Assembly: GCA_027451445.1 (NCBI GenBank)
Contig: DAIDJG010000077.1
Location: 1-34,362, forward strand
Source: Singulisphaera sp.
Lineage (GTDB): Bacteria; Planctomycetota; Planctomycetia; Isosphaerales; Isosphaeraceae
DNA length: 34,362 nt
Direction: 5' to 3'
Shown here: positions 1 through 7,474 of the stretch, in pieces
How the letters are laid out: each line of letters opens with the position of its first letter
How positions within the stretch are numbered: the stretch's first letter is position 1
Notes under the pieces: generated by a model
What the model saw: the letters and a program-made list of their open reading frames with translations, nothing else
Database searches by the model: none
Told to the model about the DNA's origin: nothing
Translations under genes and position numbers: made by a program

Positions 1-196
1 CAGCAAAGTCGATAACCGAATCGGAACCCTGCTGGAATGGCAGGGTTTCGTCCGTGTCGGGAGTTTGGATTCGCGTCGCCCGGGCTCCCGTCGGCGGAGC
101 GAATCGTGAGATGTCCGGCACATGATCGGGAAATCGAGCCCAAGCGGAGAAAGGGGCGACGACTGACAGAACGGAACAGTGTTTCAGGAGGAGAGC

Positions 197-355
197 ATGA
201 CGCGACTGAAGAAAGCGGCCGCAAAAGAGCAGGACCTCTTGAAAGCCCGGCTTTCCCGACTGGAAGTGAGCGGCGCCATTTCGGCCCTGGCAATACGGGT
301 GCTGGCGGTTCAGGTTCGCAAACATGACGGAACGCCGCGCGTCGAGAACGATTGA
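197..355 (+). CDS. Small basic/helical protein, 52 aa, unknown function
   Basis: This short frame starts at an ATG placed 4 to 6 bases after a near-perfect Shine-Dalgarno sequence (AGGAGGAG, about 187-194), the best ribosome site in the first kilobase. The product is 52 residues: a Lys-rich N-terminus, a predicted amphipathic helix through about residue 40 with heptad-like Leu spacing, and a polar tail. No family is recognised and there is no signal peptide. Its stop codon overlaps a TTG start of the next small frame, so the two are probably translationally coupled. The support is the ribosome site, the coupling and the helix-forming composition only, so it could still be a chance frame. Confidence 0.45.
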   Translation: MTRLKKAAAKEQDLLKARLSRLEVSGAISALAIRVLAVQVRKHDGTPRVEND

Positions 356-582
356 TCGATGATAAAATGGGTGTGGTCGCGGAACTCGCGCGAGACCTTA
401 CCGAATTTGGCAGGACGCTGCAAAACGCGCAGCCGTCGCTCGTCGACCTGAGAGCGCCGGTCGAGCCAACGGTTCAATCAGCAGCCGACCTTCCGCCGCC
501 CGTCGTCCTCCCAGTGAGCGAGACCTCCGGATCGTTATCGACACCTGCCTCAGTCCGAAGTACCGATGAAACCGAGCCTTGA
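352..582 (+). CDS. Small acidic protein, up to 76 aa, unknown function
   Basis: The frame can start at TTG 352, which overlaps the stop of the upstream 52-aa frame (TTGA), or at ATG 367, giving 71 residues. The first 30 residues look helical (AELARDLTEFGRTLQNA) and the remainder is Pro/Ser/Thr-rich and probably disordered. No signal peptide, membrane segment or known domain is visible. The stop-start overlap argues for co-translation with the upstream small gene. After it, about 600 bases pass before the RND pump gene, so it is not clearly part of the efflux operon. Confidence 0.35.
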   Translation: MIDDKMGVVAELARDLTEFGRTLQNAQPSLVDLRAPVEPTVQSAADLPPPVVLPVSETSGSLSTPASVRSTDETEP

Positions 583-1185
583 TCCCTTGTGAGCTCTTAA
601 CGTATACTCCACCTTGGAAAAAGGTGCAGTCGACAGAACAACCGGAACCCTGTGTGCTTTCCCCAGAGTGAGAGGCGCGTTGGGATGCGTCTGCGTGCGG
701 TGATCGGCAAAGCCGTGCTGATTCTGCTGACCCTCCGGATGGTCGCGGCGCCGCTGGCCCTGCGCCCTGAATCGCCCGTTCATCATCCCAACTACCGGTT
801 GACCGTTCGGATTTGCGCCTGGCCCGCACAACACGCTTGCGGGAGCCATGTTCCTTCATTTTTGGTGCCGACACCTGGCAGAAAGGGCCTTGAAGGATTC
901 CGCCTCTTCGACCTGCGGCGACAGAGGTTGTCCCGGGAGTCTGTGGCGCACCAAAACCCTTGCCTGCGCACTGACTCCGGCGACGGCTCGTTGTCCGGAC
1001 AACTCACGAGTTGTCTGCGCTGCTGAGCGCTCCATCGTCAGTTCCCCCCCCATCCTCCTCTCCCACGCCTGACGGTCACGCGACCCAACACTGATCAGTG
1101 TGTGCGTTCCGCTCGTTCGTCGCAATCCACGACGTCCCCTATGCATTCTTTCCCGCCCGCCGACTCGCATGATGGAGCCGACCTG
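583..1185 (+). other. Intergenic region upstream of the first RND pump, no confident gene
   Basis: Several overlapping open frames occur on both strands here, but none combines a good ribosome site with a recognisable protein. Visible features are a small hairpin at 610-626 (CACCTT, five-base loop, AAGGTG) and a perfect 14-base palindrome at 1088-1101. The ribosome site of the pump (GGAG at 1174-1177) lies at the right-hand end. Confidence 0.5.
1088..1101. promoter_or_regulatory. Perfect 14-bp palindrome, candidate operator
   Basis: ACACTGATCAGTGT reads the same on both strands and lies 84 bases before the pump start codon. Its size and symmetry fit a dimeric repressor site of the kind that often controls efflux genes, but no regulator gene is present in the window and the site is not repeated before the second pump. 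The role is an inference. Confidence 0.3.
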
Positions 1186-4100
1186 ATGAATGGTCTGATA
1201 CGAGCCTCCCTACGGAACCCTTACGCCGTCACGGTGTTTTGCCTCACGCTCGTGATGCTCGGCACGGTTTCGATCATGGGGATCCCGATTGATATCTTGC
1301 CGGTATTCAAGAGTCCGGCGGTCCAGGTGCTCACGTTCTACGGCGGTATGCCGGCGGCGAGCGTTGAGAAGGACATCACGAACCGAATGGAACGGTGGGT
1401 CGGCCAGGCCAACGGCACGTCCCGCCAGGAATCGCGCTCGATCATCGGTGCCAGCGTCGTGCGCGACTACTTCCGGAGCGGAGTCGATCCCAACGGTGCG
1501 TTGACGCAGGTGAACTCGCTTGCATTGGCGGCCGTACCGAACCTCCCGCCCGGCACGCTCCCGCCGGTCGTGCTTCCGTTTGACCCAACGAGCACGACAC
1601 CCGTCTGCATCGTGGCGGTCGACAGTCCGTCGGGCGAACAAAACGAGTCGATCCTCTATGACGTGGGGCGATATGAAGTCCGCAACATGATCATGAGCCT
1701 CAACGGTGCCGTGGCGCCGGTTGTCTACGGAGGCAAGATTCGCGCCGTCATTGCGTATCTCGACCGCCAGAAGCTGGAAGCGCGCCGGCTGTCGCCGCTC
1801 GACGTGATGAAGGCGATGGACAACTACAACGTCTTTCTCCCGACCGGCGACGCGAAGATCGGCGACATCGACTTCGCGCTCGACTCGAATTCGATGTTCG
1901 ACTACCCGATGGACATGGGCGACATCCCGCTTCACTCCACGATCGGCAACGTGTCGTTTCTGCGGGACGTTGCGGTGACTCAGGACGCCGCGTTCATTCA
2001 GACCAACGTCGTGCGCATCGACGGCAAGAAAGAAGTGTACATCCCCGTCTTCCGCCAGCTCGGCTCGAGTACCCTGGCCGTCGTCAACAGCGTACGTGAC
2101 TCACTCACGGAATTCACCGGCCGTTTGACCCGCAGCGGCATCCAACTGAAGCTCGTGATGGACCAGTCGATCTTCGTGCGGCAGGCCATTTCCAGCCTTG
2201 TCCAGGAGGGCGTGCTCGGCGCTATCCTTTGCTCGTTGACGATCTTGATGTTTCTCGGCGAGTGGCGAATGACGGCGATCGCGGTCATGACCTTGCCGAT
2301 CTCCGTGCTTTCAGCGTGCATTTGTCTGTACGCCGTGGGCCAGACGATCAACGCGATGACGCTGGCGGGCTTGACGCTCGCGATTGGGCCGATGATCGAC
2401 AGCGCCATCATTTGCCTGGAGAACACGCACCGGCACCTCGGCCTGGGTGCGAGCCCCAAGGAAGCCGCCTTCCTCGGCGCGAGCGAAGTGGCGATGCCGG
2501 AGCTGGTGTCGACCCTTTGCACGTTCCTCGTGCTGGCGCCTCTGGCCCTCATGCCGGGCATGGGCGAGTTCCTCTTCATGCCGATGACCATGGCGGTGTG
2601 CTTCGCCATGTGCTCGGCCTACATCCTCTCGCGAACCCTGGTGCCCGCCTGTAGCGCGGCCTGGCTGAAGGGCCACGGTCACGGCCATGGCGGTGAACAC
2701 GGAAGCGAAGGGGGAAGCGAGCACGAGGGTCACGGCGATGGCAATGGTCATGAGCGCCGTCCTGGAGCCATCGCGCGCGCTTTCAAGCGTTGGGAGCAAA
2801 TCGTCGACCGCCTGTTTGCCGGTTATGCCAACTGGCTGGCGGTCGTGCTGCGGCACCGGGTGCTGACGGTTTGCGTCGGCTTCGGCTTGTTCATCGTGAC
2901 GGTAGGTTTCTTGTGGCCGATCATGCGCCGGGAGTTCTACCCCGACGTGGATGCGGGCGCCTTCGAGATGTACGTCCGGGCCCCGAGCGGTACCCGTATT
3001 GAAAAGACCGAAGAGCGGGTCGAACAGGTCGAGAAGTTCATCAGAAAAACGATCCCGGGAGGCTGCAAGCTGCGTTGGATGCCTTCCGTGCGCCTGGCCA
3101 GCGACATTCCGGCCAAGGGCGAGAGCCTGATGATCCTGGCGTCGGTGGATCACGTCCTCCACATCCGCATTTTCGACGCCGAAGGCAAACAGGTTGTCGA
3201 CACGGATGAGAGCAAGCTCGCCCAGTATTCTGGGCAAATCAAGGAGGTCAAGGAGGAGCTCAAGGCGTCTGAAGGCGAGCACGAGATGAACGAGGAGAAG
3301 GAGGACGAGATCACCCATAAGGTGGCGTCGATGGTGAATTACACCATTCCGCCGCACGACTTGCAGCTCATCATCTCCGAGCTGGGCGTCAACGCCGACT
3401 GGTCGGCAGCGTACACGCCGAACTCTGGCCCGATGGATGCGGTGATCAAGGTCCAGCTCACCGAGCACCGCACGCGCTCAGCCCAGGAATACGTACACCT
3501 GGTGCGAATGGGAGTGGCGAAGGACCCGCGGTTCAACGACATGGACTTCGGGTTCGACGCCGGCGGCCTGATCCGAGGCGCCATGAACGAGGGTAAGTCG
3601 ACGCCGATCAACATCCGCGTCACTGGCAAGAAGCAGAAGGAGGCGCGGGCGATCGCCGAGCTGATCCGCGCCCGTTGCGTCAAGATCAACGGCGTGGTCG
3701 ACGCGCGCATCATTCAGCGGCTCGACTACCCTGAGTACATGATCAACGTCGACCGCGCCAAGGCGGCGGATATGGGTCTGACTCAGGAAGAGGTCATGAA
3801 GAACGTGGTGGCCGCGTTCAACTCGAGCATTCAGTTCAACAAGCGCAACTTCTGGATCGACCCGATCGGCGGCAATCAGTACTTCGTGGGCGTGCAGTAC
3901 CCCGAGAACGACATCAAGTCGGTCGAGACCCTCTTGAACATCCCGATCACCGGCTCGGGCACGAACAAGGACAGGATCATCCCCTTGAGCAACCTGATCA
4001 GCCTGACCAGAACGACCGTGCCGACGGAAGTGACCCACCAGAACATCCAGCCGACGATCGACCTGTCCATGGGCGTCTACGGCCGGGACCTGGGGCACAT

Positions 4101-4863
4101 TTCCGACGACGTCTTCAAGGCGATCGACGCGGTCGGCGACCGGCAGGACGACGGCTCGTGGGCGCCTTACGATCCGGCGAGCAAGGGGGGCAAAAAGAAG
4201 CACCTCGTGGGCGCCAAGATCGTGCTCAGCGGCGAGTACGTCAAGATGCAGGATACGTTCCGCGACCTCGGGTTCGGGCTCGTCGGCGCGTCGGTGCTGA
4301 TCTACTTCCTGATGGTCGGCCTCGACAAGTCATGGGTCGTGCCTTTGACGGTCATGTCGATCTTGCCGCTCTGCTTGGTCGGGATTTTGCCGGGCCTGTA
4401 TCTGTCAGGCACAGCCATCAACGTGCAGTCGTTGCTCGGGTTCATCTTCGTCGTGGGCATCAAGGTTGCAAACACGGTGTTGATGACCGACTTCGCGCAG
4501 GAACTGCGGCATGCGGAGGGGTTGACCCCGACGCAAGCGATCTTCAAGGCGGCGTCCATTCGCGTCAAACCGGTGACGATGACCGCCGTGGCGGCCTTCT
4601 TCGCTCTGATCCCAGGCGCCATGGCGCTCGAACGTGGTAGCGAGGCGAACGCCCCGCTCGCTCGTGCGATCCTTGGCGGACTGCTGGCCGGCGAGCCCGC
4701 GACCCTGTTCGTGCTCCCATGCATCTACTCGCTGCTGGTCCGTGATAAGCCTGGAGCACATGGCCACGGGGAACACACCGAGGGTGACGGTCATGGCCCC
4801 GGCGGCGATGACTACGATGACTCGGACAAGTCGCATGACGAAATTCCCGAGTCGCTCCGCTAA
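1186..4863 (+). CDS. RND efflux pump permease with His-rich loops and a periplasmic insertion (system 1)
   Basis: Inner-membrane resistance-nodulation-division transporter of 1225 aa, expected to export substrates by proton antiport as a trimer with an adaptor and an outer membrane factor. The start at ATG 1186 follows GGAG by 8 bases and aligns with the start of the second pump in the window (MNGLIRASLRNP against MRGLIRASLLNP). TM1 is at about residues 10-32, TM2-TM6 about 340-485, TM7 about 550-570 and TM8-TM12 from about 1030. TM4 carries a single aspartate, D405, in IGPMIDSAIICLEN, where AcrB has two. TM10 reads GIKVANTVLMTDF. A His-rich cytoplasmic loop (residues about 496-524, seven His) lies between TM6 and TM7 and a second His/Asp-rich stretch forms the C-terminus. 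Residues 625-724 are absent from the paralogue. Pump identity is secure; the substrate is unknown, and the His content only suggests metal. Confidence 0.95.
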   Translation: MNGLIRASLRNPYAVTVFCLTLVMLGTVSIMGIPIDILPVFKSPAVQVLTFYGGMPAASVEKDITNRMERWVGQANGTSRQESRSIIGASVVRDYFRSGVDPNGALTQVNSLALAAVPNLPPGTLPPVVLPFDPTSTTPVCIVAVDSPSGEQNESILYDVGRYEVRNMIMSLNGAVAPVVYGGKIRAVIAYLDRQKLEARRLSPLDVMKAMDNYNVFLPTGDAKIGDIDFALDSNSMFDYPMDMGDIPLHSTIGNVSFLRDVAVTQDAAFIQTNVVRIDGKKEVYIPVFRQLGSSTLAVVNSVRDSLTEFTGRLTRSGIQLKLVMDQSIFVRQAISSLVQEGVLGAILCSLTILMFLGEWRMTAIAVMTLPISVLSACICLYAVGQTINAMTLAGLTLAIGPMIDSAIICLENTHRHLGLGASPKEAAFLGASEVAMPELVSTLCTFLVLAPLALMPGMGEFLFMPMTMAVCFAMCSAYILSRTLVPACSAAWLKGHGHGHGGEHGSEGGSEHEGHGDGNGHERRPGAIARAFKRWEQIVDRLFAGYANWLAVVLRHRVLTVCVGFGLFIVTVGFLWPIMRREFYPDVDAGAFEMYVRAPSGTRIEKTEERVEQVEKFIRKTIPGGCKLRWMPSVRLASDIPAKGESLMILASVDHVLHIRIFDAEGKQVVDTDESKLAQYSGQIKEVKEELKASEGEHEMNEEKEDEITHKVASMVNYTIPPHDLQLIISELGVNADWSAAYTPNSGPMDAVIKVQLTEHRTRSAQEYVHLVRMGVAKDPRFNDMDFGFDAGGLIRGAMNEGKSTPINIRVTGKKQKEARAIAELIRARCVKINGVVDARIIQRLDYPEYMINVDRAKAADMGLTQEEVMKNVVAAFNSSIQFNKRNFWIDPIGGNQYFVGVQYPENDIKSVETLLNIPITGSGTNKDRIIPLSNLISLTRTTVPTEVTHQNIQPTIDLSMGVYGRDLGHISDDVFKAIDAVGDRQDDGSWAPYDPASKGGKKKHLVGAKIVLSGEYVKMQDTFRDLGFGLVGASVLIYFLMVGLDKSWVVPLTVMSILPLCLVGILPGLYLSGTAINVQSLLGFIFVVGIKVANTVLMTDFAQELRHAEGLTPTQAIFKAASIRVKPVTMTAVAAFFALIPGAMALERGSEANAPLARAILGGLLAGEPATLFVLPCIYSLLVRDKPGAHGHGEHTEGDGHGPGGDDYDDSDKSHDEIPESLR
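3058..3357 (+). other. 100-codon in-frame insertion inside the RND pump
   Basis: Hand alignment with the pump at 16046-19411 runs without a gap up to residue 624 and resumes at residue 725 (DLQLIISELG against DLKLIVTEIG). The extra 100 residues lie in the periplasmic porter region after TM7. They contain a beta-strand-like start, the string RIFDAEGKQVVDTDESKL, then a highly charged helix and the segment ITHKVASMVNYT. This order resembles, from memory, a short module (RIFD.DGK.VVDTDE...) found as a separate unit in many planctomycete hypothetical proteins. The gap in the alignment is seen directly; the module identity is recollection. Confidence 0.75.
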
Positions 4864-4905
4864 CGAACGACGTATCATTGCGGGAGGGTAAGCAGCCCAC
4901 TCAAT

Positions 4906-4940
4906 GCCTCCGGCCTTTGTCAATTCAGAAGGCCGGAGGC
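4906..4940. terminator. 12-bp perfect hairpin between pump and adaptor genes
   Basis: GCCTCCGGCCTT (4906-4917) and its exact complement (4929-4940) flank an 11-base loop, 42 bases after the pump stop codon. No T-run follows on either strand, so this is not a standard intrinsic terminator. It may be an mRNA-stabilising stem or a weak attenuator that sets pump-to-adaptor ratio. The 271-base gap to the adaptor otherwise shows nothing recognisable. Confidence 0.45.
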
Positions 4941-5134
4941 GCCCTCCTGGGAACGACCGAGTCCGCGTGGCCGCGCCGAGGCGCAAGGCTCAACAACCAA
5001 ACTGAGGACGCTTCGCCAAGACCCCTCCCATGGCCGGATCGTCCTCAAACCGAGTACAAATCCCGACCGCCCCTTTTCCTCGGATCGCGCATCAATTACG
5101 ATGACATGAAGCGGTTCCCACAATCCGGAGGTGT

Positions 5135-6583
5135 ATGCCCGTGACTACCGCCATAAATACTCATGCCCCGACCGCTCCTGCCAAACGGGGCACCTGGGGG
5201 CGAGTTGCCCTACTCGTTCTGCTCCTCGCCGTTGCTGGAGGAGGCTTTGCCGCCTGGCGCACGCTTAAGAACGGGGCCAACGCCGCCGGCCACACGACGG
5301 TCGCCACCGAGGGATCCGCATCCGAACCCTCGAGCGATACCGCTGTCCCCGTCGAAGTTACCCGTTTGAGCAAGGGCGGGATCATGCGAACATCCCGGCA
5401 GATCGGCTCGGTCCATGCCTATGAGCGCGCCGACCTCTACGCCAAAATATCGGGTTATCTCGACAAACTTCTGGTCAACTACGGCGACAAGGTGAAGAAG
5501 GGCCAGCTCCTGGCCGTGATTGACGACCCCGAGATTTTGGCGGACGCCGAGAAGGCAAAGGCCGACGTCACTCAGGCGAAGGCCGCTGTCGAGCAGGCCA
5601 AGCAGTTCATCAAAGCCGCGGAAGCGGAACACAAGGCAACCGCCGCGGCAGTGGATCAGGCGAAAGCCGAAGTCGACCGTTACGCCGCGATGAGGAGTTA
5701 CCACAAGAAGAAACTGGATCGATACAAGGAACTTGTCGTCAAGTCCGCCATTCCTCAAGAAATTGCCGACGAGGAGCAGGAGAGTTACGACTCGGCCGTG
5801 GCGAACGAAAATGCCTCCAGGAAGACCGTGCTCAAGACCGAGGCCGACCTCATTGCGTCGGCCGCGCGGGTGAAGAAGGCCGAGGCCGACCTGGAAGAGG
5901 CCAAGGCCAGCCAGGCTGTGGCAGAGGCAAAGAAGGTGCGGGCCGACGTGTTCGTCGCCTACACCCAGATCCTGTCCCCCTATGACGGGGTGATCACCAA
6001 GCGCAACTTTTTCCGAGGGGCCTTCATCCGATCGGCCGCGGATGGGGGGACGGACCCGCTGCTCTCGGTAGCCTATGTCGACAAGGTCTTCGTCGTCACC
6101 GACATCCCCGACCGTGACGTGCCGTTCACCGATGTCGGCGACGCGGCGGAGATTACCCTCGACGCCCTCGGCACGCAGGTGTTCAAGGGCAAGGTTTCCC
6201 GGTTCGCGGACGCGGAAGACAAAGACTCGCGCACCATGCACACCGAAATCGACCTACCGAATCCGGATGGGCGGCTGAAGCCGGGCATGTACGGGGTGGC
6301 CAAGGTCTTCCTCGGCGTGGACATGGTGGCTTCAACGATCCCGTCGAAGTGTCTCGTCGGGGCATCGCAAGGCGGGAAGGCCGACGTCCTTATCGTCAAG
6401 GACGGAAAGGCGAAAAAGACCCGCGTTGAGGTTGGGACCGACGATGGGCTGCGCGTGGAAATCCGTCAGGGACTGACGCCGCAGGACGACGTCATCGTGA
6501 GCATCGGTTCGGTGACCGACGGCACGCCTGTCCAGCCAACCCAGGCGGGTACGCAGGTGAAGGCTGCGCAAGCGGGAGATTGA
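5135..6583 (+). CDS. RND periplasmic adaptor (membrane fusion protein, HlyD/AcrA type), system 1
   Basis: Adaptor of 482 aa that would bridge the pump and outer membrane factor in the periplasm. The N-terminus has a short cytoplasmic tail and one membrane anchor (about residues 22-42). A lipoyl-type half motif follows (YAKISGYLDKLLVNYGDKV, about 107-125), then a long Ala/Lys/Glu-rich alpha-hairpin (about 140-270), the second lipoyl half near YTQILSPYDGVI and a beta-barrel region with DIPDRDVPFTDVGD. The C-terminal part matches the membrane-proximal domain. The ribosome site GGAGG (5127-5131) is only 3 bases from ATG 5135 and 9 bases from an in-frame GTG at 5141, which may be the true start. 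It follows the pump in the same direction, the reverse of the usual adaptor-pump order. The adaptor at 14304-15752 is its paralogue. Confidence 0.93.
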   Translation: MPVTTAINTHAPTAPAKRGTWGRVALLVLLLAVAGGGFAAWRTLKNGANAAGHTTVATEGSASEPSSDTAVPVEVTRLSKGGIMRTSRQIGSVHAYERADLYAKISGYLDKLLVNYGDKVKKGQLLAVIDDPEILADAEKAKADVTQAKAAVEQAKQFIKAAEAEHKATAAAVDQAKAEVDRYAAMRSYHKKKLDRYKELVVKSAIPQEIADEEQESYDSAVANENASRKTVLKTEADLIASAARVKKAEADLEEAKASQAVAEAKKVRADVFVAYTQILSPYDGVITKRNFFRGAFIRSAADGGTDPLLSVAYVDKVFVVTDIPDRDVPFTDVGDAAEITLDALGTQVFKGKVSRFADAEDKDSRTMHTEIDLPNPDGRLKPGMYGVAKVFLGVDMVASTIPSKCLVGASQGGKADVLIVKDGKAKKTRVEVGTDDGLRVEIRQGLTPQDDVIVSIGSVTDGTPVQPTQAGTQVKAAQAGD

Positions 6584-6618
6584 GCATCGTTCGGTTCTCC
6601 AAACTGGGGAAGCCATCG

Positions 6619-6647
6619 CGCCCGCGACGCTCCGTCGCGGGCGTTTT
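6619..6647 (+). terminator. Rho-independent terminator after the adaptor gene
   Basis: An 11-bp perfect GC-rich stem (6619-6629 with 6633-6643), a three-base loop and a TTTT run lie 36 bases after the adaptor stop codon. This closes the pump-adaptor transcription unit and separates it from the exported protein gene. Confidence 0.85.
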
Positions 6648-6784
6648 CACAGGATGATGTGAAGAAACGGATCGCTTCAATCCGATGGAATCGAGCAGAG
6701 CGGCCGCGAACCAGAGTAAGACGTCTTTCCGCGCCTGGTCCCCCCCTTTGCGCTTCAGCCCGGAATTGGGAAGGGAGTCCCCTG

Positions 6785-7408
6785 ATGTCGAGAACCCGCC
6801 ACCGCTGCCGGCTGGCCCTGGAAGTGCTGGAAAAACGGTTGGCCATGAGCTCGGCGCGCGACCTCCACATCCTGCCAACGCCGACGGTCCCCCTCCCGCC
6901 CGGCGATACGCTCACGCTGCTCAACGATTTCGCTCAGGTCTACGGGACCAAGTTGAACCAGCCGACGTACAATCCCGCCTTCGACCTGAACCACAACGGT
7001 CGGATCGGCCAGGTCGACGGTCGCCTGTTGCTCAAAGAACTGCCTCCCCTGGGACCCAAGGTGCCGATCCGCCTCTACGTGGCCATTGCCCCGCAGGATA
7101 ACGCGCATCCTCCCGTCCCCACCAACCTCGGCGGCGTCACGCACCTCATCGACCCCCTGGTCGTGGGCCACACGACGCCGGGCGCCCTGGTCTTCACCGG
7201 GACGGGAACGACCGACCTGAAACTCGCAGGTCCAGTTGTCGTCGCCAACGCGCAGGGGAACTTCTCCCTGCACGTGCAGATGAGCGACGGGATCAACCAG
7301 TTCGACCTCCTGGCCGTGGATCATTACGGCCACCAGACGCTCCGCGCATTCCCCATCCTGTGGCTGGGTTTTGCCCGCTACCAGGCGGAACATCCCAAAA
7401 AGACGTGA
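6785..7408 (+). CDS. Exported planctomycete protein with dockerin/EF-hand-like half repeat and Ig-like domain
   Basis: A 207-aa protein. The chosen ATG 6785 follows GGGAG and opens with RTRHRCRLALEVLEKRLAMS, which fits the N-terminal targeting motif of planctomycete extracellular proteins (Arg-rich start, then LExLExRxxxS). Residues about 45-80 hold an EF-hand-like loop, DLNHNGRIGQVDG, preceded by FAQVYGT and YNPAFDLN, as in one half of a dockerin repeat; calcium binding is likely. Residues about 85-190 look like a beta-sandwich (VVGHTTPGALVF, then GNFSLHVQMSDGINQFDLLA), typical of bacterial Ig-like domains. Longer frames from upstream GTG codons lack a ribosome site. A terminator separates it from the adaptor, and it is convergent with the dehydrogenase gene. 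It is probably displayed at the cell surface; a partner is not evident. Confidence 0.75.
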   Translation: MSRTRHRCRLALEVLEKRLAMSSARDLHILPTPTVPLPPGDTLTLLNDFAQVYGTKLNQPTYNPAFDLNHNGRIGQVDGRLLLKELPPLGPKVPIRLYVAIAPQDNAHPPVPTNLGGVTHLIDPLVVGHTTPGALVFTGTGTTDLKLAGPVVVANAQGNFSLHVQMSDGINQFDLLAVDHYGHQTLRAFPILWLGFARYQAEHPKKT

Positions 7409-7435
7409 GACGTAGCGTGGCCACCCGTAACGTGT

Positions 7436-7464
7436 GCCCCCCCGCCGGGAACCGGCGGAGGGGC
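7436..7464. terminator. GC-rich hairpin between convergent genes
   Basis: GCCCC plus CCGCCGG pairs with CCGGCGG plus GGGGC around a GAA loop, with one internal mismatch. It lies between the ends of two convergent genes and could serve both strands, although no strong T-run is present. Confidence 0.5.
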
Positions 7465-7474
7465 AACGCGCAGC

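Noticed and set aside
2-109. Open frame at the left edge that could be the end of a gene (containing DNRIGTLLEWQGFVRVGSL)
   Set aside because: Only 35 codons are visible, the tail is Arg/Ser-rich like out-of-frame GC-rich DNA, and nothing identifies a family.
652-1026. Plus-strand frame with a hydrophobic start near 685 that looks like a signal peptide
   Set aside because: After the first 30 codons the composition is rich in Cys, Arg and Pro as in random frames, the ribosome site is weak, and overlapping frames on the other strand are equally long.
2311-3468. Long minus-strand frame inside the pump 1 gene (and similar ones in the pump 2, adaptor and outer membrane factor genes)
   Set aside because: These are antisense shadows caused by codon bias; products are rich in His, Arg, Asp and Leu without family resemblance.
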